From: an uncultured Muribaculaceae bacterium
GTDB lineage: Bacteria > Bacteroidota > Bacteroidia > Bacteroidales > Muribaculaceae
Assembly (NCBI GenBank): GCA_910587425.1
Contig: CAJUKU010000020.1
Span: 1-33,937, forward strand
Length of the DNA: 33,937 nucleotides
Direction of reading: 5' to 3'
Shown here piece by piece: positions 1-6,960 of the stretch (positions are counted from its first letter, which is position 1; each line of letters opens with the position of its first letter). The notes beneath the pieces were generated by a model. The model searched no databases and had not been told where the DNA came from. It saw only the letters and a list, made by a program, of their open reading frames with translations. The position numbers were made by a program, and so were the translations under genes.

Positions 1-500
1 ATGAACAGATTGTATTTTGTATCTTCAATTCGGGCTTTAGGCTTCACAAAGAAAGGAGGAAGTAAGCGCCAATCAGGATATTGCCTACTATCAAGCAAGT
101 CGAATGTGAATGTTCTAGTGAATGATGTTTTAATCAGATTAAAATTCCAAAAAGAGAGATCATCCCATGCATATAATATTAAGTCTTTCAATCGTGGGTT
201 TTTATCCTTAATTACTCTTATTATTTCATCATTTATAGAAACTCCATTCAAGCATATAAATAACTCATAATCATTATCAATTTTCTCTTTGTGAATAGAC
301 CAAAAATCTCGCACTCGTTCATCCCATGAGTTTAAATCATTTTTATATTTAAATCTTTGGTATAAATTACGTTTCAACTTTGGGTCACCACTTAAAATCT
401 TATCTTCTATGACACAAACGTAGTGCCCTTGCTCACGTAATTCATCAACGATTGCACTATATAGATTTAAATATGTAGTGGTAAACAATAAAATATTCAT
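1..500 (-). CDS. Probable capsule/LPS glycosyltransferase-like protein, 3' end cut by the window edge
   Basis: An open frame runs leftward from an ATG at 498-500 to the window edge without a stop, about 166 codons, so the C-terminus is missing. The protein begins MNILLFTTTYLNLYSAIVDE, a Rossmann-like first strand and helix as in GT-B type sugar transferases. Later stretches such as LILYAWDDLSFWN and DSRQYPDWRLLPPFF resemble proteins annotated as lipopolysaccharide biosynthesis or CgeB-like glycosyltransferases. That family link is from memory and not certain. The gene is AT-rich like the two genes upstream and lies 123 bases downstream of the WbsX-like gene on the same strand, so it is probably the next gene of the same polysaccharide operon. 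Its donor and acceptor sugars cannot be read from the sequence. Confidence 0.65.
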   Translation of the reverse strand, partial: MNILLFTTTYLNLYSAIVDELREQGHYVCVIEDKILSGDPKLKRNLYQRFKYKNDLNSWDERVRDFWSIHKEKIDNDYELFICLNGVSINDEIIRVIKDKNPRLKDLILYAWDDLSFWNFNLIKTSFTRTFTFDLLDSRQYPDWRLLPPFFVKPKARIEDTKYNLF

Positions 501-623
501 AGTCCGATTATTTCTTAGTGCACTCCAAAAACTCTGAAAACGTCCATCTCAAATTCCGATTTCTCAGACATAATTCTTAACCTGTAATCATCAAATTTGC
601 TATTCAACAAGTTTGGTAAAAAA

Positions 624-1718
624 CTATTCGTTATAGGTTCCGAGTACTTTTCTTGTTACATTTAAGTATTCATCATCCCATTTTTGGCATGGTTCTAGAT
701 GATTTCCTTCAGCCCATTCATTCCATGCATTTATAAACACAAAATTCTCATCCTCCGAATATGGCTTAAAATTCAAAATAACACTTTTGAGCCATTCACC
801 ATATAATACTGGAGACGTATGTGTTAACATAAAAGCATTCTTTTTCCTTCGTGAAGTGTTATCCCACATTGGAGTTACACAGGGATAACGCTTATATTTT
901 GGCATACCTAAACTGTTGACGCACTTTATATATTTCTCATAATTTACCATCTTAGGAACATAACCTCTTAAAACATGCCTCCGTATATAATCCCAAGTTC
1001 TTAAATGAAATTTTTTATGGTAATTAGATAATGTTTTTGTAAATGGTTGGAATTCTACAGCAGCATCAATACCTTTTGTTAAATACTCCTCCCCTGATAC
1101 ACCAAAACTTTCGAAGCGACAAATATATAAGTCTAACCCAACTTTTGCGGCTTCATTACGCCATATATCAATCATATTTTCAAGATTGGGAATTATGGTA
1201 GTGCGATATATGCAGATTACAGGCTTCTCTTTAACTCTGATATATCTTTGATCCTGCAAGTAAGGCAACATCCATTTTATGTGTTCGCGCGCATCATCAT
1301 CAGTATACGATTGCTCAATCAGAATATGTTTTTCACCTCCATCCCATGCTCTCGTCCAGTTCTCATTAGCCCAACATATCATGAATGGAAAATCAGGCTT
1401 CCCGGAATCAAGAATCTCTTTAAGAGGTCGTTCCATTAAAAGTTTCCCATTAAACCAGTAGTGATAGTAACAAAATCCATAGATTCCTGCTTCCTTAGCC
1501 ATTTTTGCCTGATAATCCCGCACCTCTGGAAGTCTAAGATCATAGAATCCCAAGTCAGACGGTAAATGCGGTTGATAGTGCCCGGGGAAACGCGGACGAG
1601 CTTTTGTCACATTCGTCCATTCAGTAAACCCCTTACCCCACCATTCATCATTTTCTTTAAATGGATGAAATTGCGGCAAGTAAATAGCTATGACTCTTTT
1701 TCTATTCAACGTATTCAT
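624..1718 (-). CDS. wbsX: WbsX-like polysaccharide biosynthesis enzyme (GH99-like domain)
   Basis: This 364-residue protein opens with AIYLPQFHPFKENDEWWGKG followed by FTEWTNV, the hallmark of the WbsX family (glycoside hydrolase 99-like fold). Members occur in O-antigen and capsule loci and are usually called glycosyltransferase WbsX. Other family stretches are FCYYHYWFNGK, CWANENWTRAWDG and, near the C-terminus, FINAWNEWAEGN. The length is normal for a single-domain member. There is no signal peptide or membrane segment, so it should act in the cytoplasm on the repeat unit. Whether it transfers or cleaves sugars is unresolved for the family. It starts four bases after the wzx stop on the same strand, so the two are cotranscribed. 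The gene is clearly AT-rich compared with the chromosome to the right. Confidence 0.88.
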   Translation of the reverse strand: MNTLNRKRVIAIYLPQFHPFKENDEWWGKGFTEWTNVTKARPRFPGHYQPHLPSDLGFYDLRLPEVRDYQAKMAKEAGIYGFCYYHYWFNGKLLMERPLKEILDSGKPDFPFMICWANENWTRAWDGGEKHILIEQSYTDDDAREHIKWMLPYLQDQRYIRVKEKPVICIYRTTIIPNLENMIDIWRNEAAKVGLDLYICRFESFGVSGEEYLTKGIDAAVEFQPFTKTLSNYHKKFHLRTWDYIRRHVLRGYVPKMVNYEKYIKCVNSLGMPKYKRYPCVTPMWDNTSRRKKNAFMLTHTSPVLYGEWLKSVILNFKPYSEDENFVFINAWNEWAEGNHLEPCQKWDDEYLNVTRKVLGTYNE

Positions 1719-1722
1719 TAAA

Positions 1723-3174
1723 TTATAGCGGTTTGATAAATTTTAATCTATTGATTATTGGCACAACTATTTCTACAAATTGCTCATCATGTAGCATATA
1801 CAATACACTACCATACACTAACATACCAGCTATTATACATGAAGAAAGTTGCAAAATCGTAGGCAATGGTATTAGCAACATAAGGATGATACATACAGCC
1901 ATTACCAACGTTGACACTAGAATATTAGTATTGATTAATGTCCTAACTTTAAAGGGGAAAAAGGATCTACCACAAATTAACTGAACTGATAAAACAGACA
2001 ATTCTGCAAGCATTAGAGATACAGATGCCCCAATTGCTCCATATTTCGGCAACAGAATAAAGTTCATCAACAAGCTTACAATTGCGCCAACACCTACACT
2101 ACACAGTACTATCCGAGTTCTATTCATAGGATATAGAATCTGAAAACCGGTAACATGAGCTAATCCAACAAACAGTATTATAGGCGCAGTTATTGTTAAC
2201 ACAGAAATTGACTGTAAAAAATTTTCTCCACAAAAAACGACAGTTATTAAAGGAGATAGAAGCATTAAACCACATACAATAGGAAGAGCTAATCCAATTG
2301 TTAAATGTAGCGACTTTCTTATCACAACGGAGAATTCCTCTCTATTGTCATTTGCCAGTAAATTGGTACATCGAGGAAGCAGTACAGTTCCTAAGGATGT
2401 TATCAAAGACATTGCAATATAAGTAATTCTGCTACCTGCTGTAAAATATCCAACCTCTATCTCCTCACATACGAATCCGAGCATTACGGCATTAAGATTC
2501 AGATATACACTTACAATCAAATTGAAAACGAACCACACTAATGTTGGTTTAATATGGTGAATGATTCTCAACTCACGTATATTGGGGAATGTTATATGTG
2601 TGCGGAGGTGGATGAAGTTGATTATGTTGTTTCCTACCGTTGATCCTACTATTATAAAGGCATATGCTACGAGGTCGAACGGTGATTTCACAAATATAAA
2701 TAGAGCAGCCGCGGCAAGTGTGCGTATGACAATAGCTCTGACTGTTATAAATTTGAAGTCCTCGATACCCTGGTAAAACCAGTTGACACCTACGGTGTTG
2801 AACACAATCGAGAGGCTGAGTATATAGAATACTGTTGCCTGCTCATGAACTTCCGGCACATATCTGGCGAGGATCCAGACGCCGATATACCCTAAAATGC
2901 TTAGCGCGAAGCTGAGGATAAGAATCTCAACGGTGACTTTGTCGCGTTCCTTTATATTGTCACGGCATTTGGCAATCTCTTTAACCGCGTACATCGGTAT
3001 GCCAAGGCTTGTGAAAAGGACTATATAGCTGATTATTCCGTTGAGGAAGTTAATGGTGCCGATGCCTTCGGGGAGGAGTACGCGGGCGGCGTAGGGGAAT
3101 GTAATTATCGGAAACAACAGGCTCGTTGCCGTGTTGATCCCGTTGAGAAGTATGTTGGTCTTGATCGAGGGCAT
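1723..3174 (-). CDS. wzx: Wzx-type oligosaccharide flippase
   Basis: A 483-residue, very hydrophobic protein with about 12-14 predicted membrane segments. Its N-terminal pattern, including SLLFPIITFPYAARVLLPEG and SLGIPMYAVKEIAKCRD, is typical of RfbX/Wzx flippases of the MOP superfamily. Such proteins move undecaprenyl-linked repeat units across the inner membrane before polymerisation. The ATG directly abuts the TGA of the upstream gene with no spacer (TGAATG), which suggests translational coupling. The stop lies four bases before the WbsX-like gene. Base composition changes within the gene: the first third is moderately GC-rich, whereas the remainder becomes AT-rich like the downstream genes. 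A Wzx with no ABC exporter nearby points to a Wzy-dependent assembly route; no Wzy is visible in the window. Confidence 0.92.
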   Translation of the reverse strand: MPSIKTNILLNGINTATSLLFPIITFPYAARVLLPEGIGTINFLNGIISYIVLFTSLGIPMYAVKEIAKCRDNIKERDKVTVEILILSFALSILGYIGVWILARYVPEVHEQATVFYILSLSIVFNTVGVNWFYQGIEDFKFITVRAIVIRTLAAAALFIFVKSPFDLVAYAFIIVGSTVGNNIINFIHLRTHITFPNIRELRIIHHIKPTLVWFVFNLIVSVYLNLNAVMLGFVCEEIEVGYFTAGSRITYIAMSLITSLGTVLLPRCTNLLANDNREEFSVVIRKSLHLTIGLALPIVCGLMLLSPLITVVFCGENFLQSISVLTITAPIILFVGLAHVTGFQILYPMNRTRIVLCSVGVGAIVSLLMNFILLPKYGAIGASVSLMLAELSVLSVQLICGRSFFPFKVRTLINTNILVSTLVMAVCIILMLLIPLPTILQLSSCIIAGMLVYGSVLYMLHDEQFVEIVVPIINRLKFIKPL

Positions 3175-3750
3175 TCAGGCGGGGTTGAGGCGGAGGAGGT
3201 GGAGGCGGCGGGCGTTTTCGGCGGGGGTGAGGTGAGGGAAGGCGGAGAGGGTGCCGAGCTGGCGTCGCCATGAGTCGAGGGTCGAGTAATGCCAAAGCAG
3301 CTGCCGGGTGGAAAGCGCAGTAGCTGGAGCGGCGGCAAGGGCGGCGGTGGTCATGGTGAGGATCGCGGTGGCTGAGAGGGTGGGGTCGCCGGTGAGGTAG
3401 GCGTCGAATATGGAGTCGCGCCAACGGCGTAGCTGCGCAGCTGAGGCACTGCCGGTGGTGAGGCGCGAAAGCAGGTCGTAGGGTACGAGCAGCTGCAGCA
3501 GCGATGCGCGTGGCATCGAGTCGGCGCGTGCGTCGACGGTGCGTAGCCATCGGGCAGCACGCCGCAGCTGAGCGTCGCGGGTGCTATCAGCGACACGGGG
3601 CAATGCGGCATCGCTCCCCTGCACTTCCGCTGCGGGAAGCAATGAGGCTACGAGCCGGCGACCATCGGCAAGCAGTGCCGCCGCGCCGGCGTAGGCGCCT
3701 GCTACTGCTGATCGTGTTGATGATGTGAAGTTGTGGGGCTGGGCGGGCAT
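3175..3750 (-). CDS. Unrecognised alanine-rich protein between upxY and wzx
   Basis: I do not recognise this 191-residue protein. It is very rich in Ala, Leu, Arg and Thr, looks mostly helical, and has no signal peptide, convincing membrane segment or known catalytic motif. Several overlapping frames on both strands are open here because of the high GC content. This frame is chosen because its stop touches the wzx start exactly (TGAATG) and its ATG lies 67 bases after the upxY stop. In Bacteroides this position, directly after upxY, is held by upxZ, whose product restrains antitermination by heterologous UpxY proteins. I see no clear UpxZ motif here, so an equivalent role is only suggested by position. 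It could also be a diverged regulator or an early polysaccharide-assembly protein. Confidence 0.7.
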   Translation of the reverse strand: MPAQPHNFTSSTRSAVAGAYAGAAALLADGRRLVASLLPAAEVQGSDAALPRVADSTRDAQLRRAARWLRTVDARADSMPRASLLQLLVPYDLLSRLTTGSASAAQLRRWRDSIFDAYLTGDPTLSATAILTMTTAALAAAPATALSTRQLLWHYSTLDSWRRQLGTLSAFPHLTPAENARRLHLLRLNPA

Positions 3751-3817
3751 TTAAACAGAGTGTATGCCTTTATGGGTGCCTACAGACAAGGAGAGGAGAA
3801 GGAGAGAGAGGGCGGGT

Positions 3818-4387
3818 TTATATGGGCTTTAACAGGTCGGGGTGGATGAAAGGTAGCATGATCATGCAGATCCCTTGGATGGCTACGACTACGTGGCGAT
3901 TCTTGCGCACGCGCTGCACGGTGCCTGTCAGTCCGCGGAACGGTCCGTCGGTCACGCTGACGAGTTGCCCGGGGCGGAAGTCGGCTTTGTTGTACACCTC
4001 GCAGCGCGACGTGTCGGTAGCCGTCAGCAGCCGTAGCAGCTGTATCTGCTGCGGGGTGATGCGCTGCGGGCGCGGATCGTCGGCATAGCGGTAGAGCCAG
4101 AATGGCACGAGCCGTTCGCCCGGCTGATGCGAGCGTGCTTCGAGCGCGAGTGCCTGCGTGGGAGTGGTGCGGATGAAAAGCACGTGGGGTATGACGGCAC
4201 ATGTACGCATCACTCCGGCGGCGTTGCGCCGCTGCTCCCGCGGGAAGTAGATCTCGTCGCACAGAGACTCAAGTTGCTCGGCGGCGCGGAAATCGCGGCG
4301 TGTGCGGATGGCGTACCATCCTTCGGCTTCCGGGGTACCGGGGCTGGCGGTGAGGCTGTCGGTCGCGGTGGATGCGGTAGTGTTCAT
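3818..4387 (-). CDS. upxY: UpxY-family (NusG-like) transcription antiterminator
   Basis: The 189-residue protein has the NusG N-terminal layout: GWYAIRTRRDFRAAEQLESL at about residues 23-42, then a predicted strand with IPHVLFIRT. The C-terminal KOW region contains FRPGQLVSVTDGPFRGLTG and VQRVRKNRHVVVAIQG. This fits UpxY, the locus-specific NusG paralogue that is usually the first gene of Bacteroidales capsule operons. UpxY binds RNA polymerase in the 5' leader and prevents premature termination of the long operon. The roughly 20-residue Ser/Thr/Ala-rich start is not part of the domain, and the ATG at 4387 is the first in frame. The gene lies about 200 bases downstream, in its own direction, of an inverted repeat bounding an invertible promoter segment, exactly where a phase-variable capsule operon should begin. 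Confidence 0.9.
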   Translation of the reverse strand: MNTTASTATDSLTASPGTPEAEGWYAIRTRRDFRAAEQLESLCDEIYFPREQRRNAAGVMRTCAVIPHVLFIRTTPTQALALEARSHQPGERLVPFWLYRYADDPRPQRITPQQIQLLRLLTATDTSRCEVYNKADFRPGQLVSVTDGPFRGLTGTVQRVRKNRHVVVAIQGICMIMLPFIHPDLLKPI

Positions 4388-4589
4388 GATCTGTCGGTCT
4401 ACATTTCGTCCTATTGCGTGGCGTCAGGCGTCTGCTGAATCCCGCCGGAGCGCACCCGAATGTTGGGGCGCGGATGCGGTGCGGAGCCGTGGCTACACAT
4501 TGTGTCGACAACCGTCCGTCTGCCCGCGCGGCGCGGGGGTCGGATCTGCGGGACGAGCCTATACAGGAGCTTCCCCGATGGTTGCTGTC
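4388..4589 (-). other. GC-rich untranslated leader of the capsule operon
   Basis: About 200 bases between the left inverted repeat and upxY have no convincing gene and no TAnnTTTG box on the leftward strand. In the ON orientation of the neighbouring promoter this would form most of the mRNA leader, the region from which UpxY-type proteins act. It includes a perfect short GC hairpin at 4523-4537 (CCCGCG/CGCGGG with a 3-base loop), which could be a pause or antitermination element. The RNA function is inferred. Confidence 0.5.
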
Positions 4590-4613
4590 ACTATCTCTTA
4601 ACAAGAGATAGTA
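4590..4613. repeat. Left inverted repeat / recombination site of the invertible promoter
   Basis: Twenty-four bases: arm ACTATCTCTT (4590-4599), centre AAC (4600-4602), arm AAGAGATAGT (4603-4612) and a further A. The reverse complement is found exactly at 4859-4882. The two 10-base arms are perfect inverted repeats of each other, so each site is itself a near-palindrome whose only asymmetry is the 3-base centre. That is the expected layout of a tyrosine-recombinase core site: two binding arms around the crossover region. Confidence 0.9.
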
Positions 4614-4858
4614 GCCCTCCTATATCACCGTAATGCTCAGGGATATAAGCGACCGTCAATCGACTCGGGAACTGATAATATGCACAAATTCCGCTATTTT
4701 CGGCTCTATGAGCAACCTGTCGAAGAACCGCTAAAAAGCAATTTTTCACAAAATAATGCTCTGCGAAAAATTTGCCAAATAAGATAAGATATAGTAACTT
4801 TGCGTTGGTGAACAAAGTGCGCGGCTCTCTACGGAGCGTGCACCCATGCCGCCGAAGT
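4614..4858. other. Invertible promoter segment (capsule ON/OFF switch)
   Basis: A 245-base segment bounded by perfect 24-base inverted repeats carries one strong Bacteroidetes promoter and no convincing gene. It is more AT-rich than its flanks. Recombination between the repeats would flip the promoter. As assembled, it points right, away from upxY. After inversion the -7 box would lie at about 4670-4677 on the other strand, giving upxY a leader of roughly 275 bases. I found no TAnnTTTG box reading leftward in the present orientation, so the capsule operon should be OFF here. A tyrosine recombinase gene ends 36 bases beyond the right repeat. Phase-variable capsule promoters with neighbouring or global invertases are established in Bacteroides; application to this genome is inferred. 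Confidence 0.85.
4771..4802 (+). promoter_or_regulatory. Consensus Bacteroidetes promoter inside the invertible segment, currently facing right
   Basis: TTTG at 4771-4774, then exactly 20 bases, then TAACTTTG at 4795-4802. This matches the Bacteroidetes sigma-ABfr consensus (TTTG, 19-21 bases, TAnnTTTG). Transcription would start near 4809, cross the right repeat and run antisense into the 3' end of the recombinase gene. After inversion it would drive upxY and the capsule operon. Confidence 0.88.
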
Positions 4859-4882
4859 TACTATCTCTTGTTAAGAGATAGT
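4859..4882. repeat. Right inverted repeat / recombination site of the invertible promoter
   Basis: Exact reverse complement of 4590-4613. On the + strand it reads T, arm ACTATCTCTT (4860-4869), centre GTT (4870-4872), arm AAGAGATAGT (4873-4882). The centre GTT is the complement of AAC in the left copy, so the two sites are in inverted orientation, giving inversion rather than deletion. Identity does not extend clearly beyond 24 bases. Confidence 0.9.
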
Positions 4883-4917
4883 AACCGACAGAAACGATAA
4901 GCGGGGAGGGGGAAAAT

Positions 4918-5919
4918 TCAGATTGACGAGATTATTATGGAGTTTGCCCGGTCGACAACAGCCGTGTCGAGCGAGGCGAGATATATGCGCGTGGTCTGCT
5001 CCGAATCGTGCCCCATGCCTTGCGATATGACACTGAGCGGGATCCCCTTCGACTGCGCTATCGACGCCCACGAATGGCGCGCTACATATAGCGTGAGCGG
5101 CTGTTGCAGACCTATCGCCGCGCCGAGACGCCGCAGCTCGCGGTTGATGCGCGACGCGGTGTTGATGTAGCTCCACCGCGGATTGGGCGCGTCGGGATTT
5201 ATCAGCGGCAGCAGGTAGGGCGACGATGCCGGGGCGGGATGCCTGTCGGCTATGCGCTGCATCTCGGCAGTCCAGGCTATTGTTAGGGTGCGCCCCGTCT
5301 TGCGGCGCCGGTAAGTGACGTAGCCGCCGCGTAGATCCGTGTGCCGCAGATGGCAAAGATCTACGAAACTCATCCCGCGCAGGTAGAAACTGAGCAGAAA
5401 CATGTCGCGTGCGAGCGCCGACGCACTGCCAGCCGGCAGCTTCAGGCGGCTCAACGCACCTATTGACTCGGGAGTAATGGCACGCTTTACGGTGCGGTCG
5501 ATACCGGTATATACGTGGCGGAACTGCGGGCGCGACGCTATCATGCCCGTGTCGACCGCACGGCTCAGCGCCGCACGCAGTATGCGGAGATAGAACGACA
5601 CCGTGTTGGGGCACAGACGGCATCCGGCAAGCCACGCAGCGTAGCTTTCAATAGTCGGCGAGTCTACATTACCGAGCGGCAGATCCGCTACGCCACGGCT
5701 ATCGACCAGAAAGCGGCTGAAGCTGCGGAATGTGGCTACGTAGGTCTCGGCGGTACGCGGATGCCCGCCGCGGCGCATCGTAGCAGCCACGGCAGCGATA
5801 AATTCGCCGAGAGTCGGCTCTGAGGTTTGTTGTATAGGTTGTTGTGGCTCTATGCTGCGGCTTGCGGCGACTATGGATGGATATACAGGGCATGAGAATG
5901 CGGCGGAAGGTCTGTTCAT
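4918..5919 (-). CDS. Tyrosine recombinase, probable local invertase of the capsule promoter
   Basis: A phage-integrase family recombinase. An N-terminal SAM-like core-binding domain (GEFIAAVAATMRRGGHPRTA onward) is followed by the catalytic domain. In numbering from the ATG at 5919 the visible catalytic residues are Arg181 (FYLRGMSF), Lys207 (RRRKTG), Arg281 (LYVARHSW), His304 (GMGHDSE) and the nucleophile Tyr313 (TTRIYLASL). The first His of the usual HxxR box is Tyr, which I recall as frequent in Bacteroidetes recombinases. In-frame starts also exist at GTG 5973 and ATG 5967. The ATG at 5919 is preferred because a TAACTTTC near-promoter box at 5932-5939 lies just upstream of it and the skipped residues are outside the domain. 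The stop is 36 bases from the right inverted repeat, so its likely job is to invert the promoter segment. Confidence 0.9.
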   Translation of the reverse strand: MNRPSAAFSCPVYPSIVAASRSIEPQQPIQQTSEPTLGEFIAAVAATMRRGGHPRTAETYVATFRSFSRFLVDSRGVADLPLGNVDSPTIESYAAWLAGCRLCPNTVSFYLRILRAALSRAVDTGMIASRPQFRHVYTGIDRTVKRAITPESIGALSRLKLPAGSASALARDMFLLSFYLRGMSFVDLCHLRHTDLRGGYVTYRRRKTGRTLTIAWTAEMQRIADRHPAPASSPYLLPLINPDAPNPRWSYINTASRINRELRRLGAAIGLQQPLTLYVARHSWASIAQSKGIPLSVISQGMGHDSEQTTRIYLASLDTAVVDRANSIIISSI

Positions 5920-6036
5920 GATTTTTTCGCCGAAAGTTACAACACTGTCGCCATTTCTGCTACACATAAGCACACCTTAATTAATATAAGGCGGCAACAA
6001 GCGGTATCGGCGTCAGGCGCCGGAAGCCCCCACGGA

Positions 6037-6420
6037 TTAGAACACCCGCATCGCCGCGAAACCGAGGTAAAGCATACCGAATCCGGCGAGGATACTCACC
6101 ACGGCATACGCAGCAAGCAGCATGTAGTCCGGCGAACCGAACAGCAGGAAATTCTCGTGCATGAATGTAGAGAACGTCGTGAAACCTCCGCAGAAACCTA
6201 CCGTAAGAAACAGCCTCAGCCAATCGCTCATGTATCCGCCACGGTCAAGATAACCGTAGACCAGTCCGATAAGGAAACACCCGGCGACATTGACAGCAAG
6301 CGTCCCCCACGGAAACACCGAATGTGCCGACGACGCAATGACACGGCTCACGGCGTAGCGCGCGATTCCGCCGACGCAGCTACCGGCGCCCACAATCAGG
6401 ATATTCTCGATATTACCCAT
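6037..6420 (-). CDS. fluC: Fluoride ion channel FluC/CrcB
   Basis: From the ATG at 6420 this is a 127-residue, four-helix membrane protein of the usual CrcB/FluC size. It has GGIARYAVSR near the N-terminus, FPWGTLAVNVAGCFLIG in the second helix and the signature GFCGGFTTFSTF in the third. Dual-topology dimers export fluoride across the inner membrane. The frame is open for a further 50 codons upstream, but those residues resemble no FluC, and a promoter box at 6447-6454 falls inside them, so the short start is preferred. No fluoride riboswitch fits in the short leader. The gene is divergent from queD. Confidence 0.92.
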   Translation of the reverse strand: MGNIENILIVGAGSCVGGIARYAVSRVIASSAHSVFPWGTLAVNVAGCFLIGLVYGYLDRGGYMSDWLRLFLTVGFCGGFTTFSTFMHENFLLFGSPDYMLLAAYAVVSILAGFGMLYLGFAAMRVF

Positions 6421-6446
6421 AAGATGTGACACTATCCAATCGCCTG

Positions 6447-6477
6447 CAAAATTACACAATTGACAGATGTCAGGCAA
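6447..6477 (-). promoter_or_regulatory. Promoter for fluC
   Basis: On the leftward strand, TAATTTTG (6447-6454) is preceded, 20 bases upstream, by TTG (6475-6477). It lies 27 bases before the fluC ATG at 6420. Confidence 0.6.
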
Positions 6478-6517
6478 CAAACGCATAGCGACATCACGCC
6501 ATTCGGCGGGATTTTTG

Positions 6518-6525
6518 TAATTTTG
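6518..6525 (+). promoter_or_regulatory. Possible -7 box for queD-queE
   Basis: TAATTTTG matches TAnnTTTG and lies 57 bases before the queD ATG. No good -33 element is visible, so the assignment is tentative. Its position argues against the longer in-frame queD start at 6460. Confidence 0.4.
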
Positions 6526-6582
6526 CAGCCGCCGCATGCGCCGACTACAACACAGCGCGGAGAGCGGCACAACAGAAAGCCA

Positions 6583-6939
6583 ATGTACTACGTAACGAAA
6601 CGAATGGAGATCGCGGGATCACACCGTCTCACGCTATCCTACGAGAGCAAATGCGAACAGCTGCACGGACACAACTGGATCGTGACCGTGCGTTGCCGCG
6701 CGCGCCAACTGAACGCCGACGGGATGGTGATAGATTTCAAACATGTGAAGGATCGCATACACGGGTATCTCGACCACGGCAATTTCAACGAACTCCTACC
6801 GTTCAACCCTACCGCCGAGAACATCGCCCGATGGATCGTCGAGCAGATCCCCGAATGCTATAGCGCTACCGTGCAGGAATCGGAAGGGAACAGCGCGACC
6901 TACTGCCTGGACGACGATCTTACCTCACACTGCGACTGA
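6583..6939 (+). CDS. queD: 6-carboxytetrahydropterin synthase QueD
   Basis: A 118-residue T-fold enzyme that converts dihydroneopterin triphosphate to 6-carboxy-tetrahydropterin, the second step of queuosine precursor synthesis. Zinc ligands are recognisable in GSHRLTL and CEQLHGHNW, and the catalytic region in DFKHVKDRIHGYLDHGNFNE. The C-terminal VQESEGNSATY contains the conserved Glu of the family. An upstream in-frame ATG at 6460 exists, but its 41 extra residues are unlike the family and overlap a probable promoter, so MYYVTKRMEIAG is taken as the start. The next gene is queE, 21 bases away, so the pair forms a small queuosine operon. queC and queF are not in the window. Confidence 0.93.
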   Translation: MYYVTKRMEIAGSHRLTLSYESKCEQLHGHNWIVTVRCRARQLNADGMVIDFKHVKDRIHGYLDHGNFNELLPFNPTAENIARWIVEQIPECYSATVQESEGNSATYCLDDDLTSHCD

Positions 6940-6960
6940 CCTTTTCATACCGCAACACGA

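Noticed and set aside
1..270. 89-codon frame on the + strand
   Set aside because: It is antisense to the better leftward frame 1-500, whose protein looks like a sugar-transfer enzyme and continues the capsule operon.
515..571. 18-codon leftward frame between the WbsX-like gene and the partial gene
   Set aside because: Too short; the longer stop-to-stop stretch around it has no start and no family resemblance, so it may be chance or a gene remnant.
3050..3611. Alternative leftward frames overlapping the unknown gene and wzx
   Set aside because: They are rich in Pro, Arg and His as expected for shifted frames of GC-rich DNA and do not abut neighbours; the 3175-3750 frame does.
4302..4601. 99-codon + strand frame over the upxY start and leader
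   Set aside because: Composition typical of antisense GC-rich DNA; it conflicts with the clear UpxY gene.
4591..4815. 74-codon leftward frame within the invertible segment
   Set aside because: It crosses the left repeat and the promoter and resembles no protein; the segment is best explained as regulatory DNA.
4388..4917. Insertion-sequence ends instead of promoter repeats
   Set aside because: The repeats enclose only a promoter with no transposase, and no target-site duplication flanks them; the neighbouring enzyme is a tyrosine recombinase.
6421..6582. Fluoride riboswitch upstream of fluC
   Set aside because: Only about 27 bases separate the promoter box from the fluC ATG, too short for the crcB aptamer.
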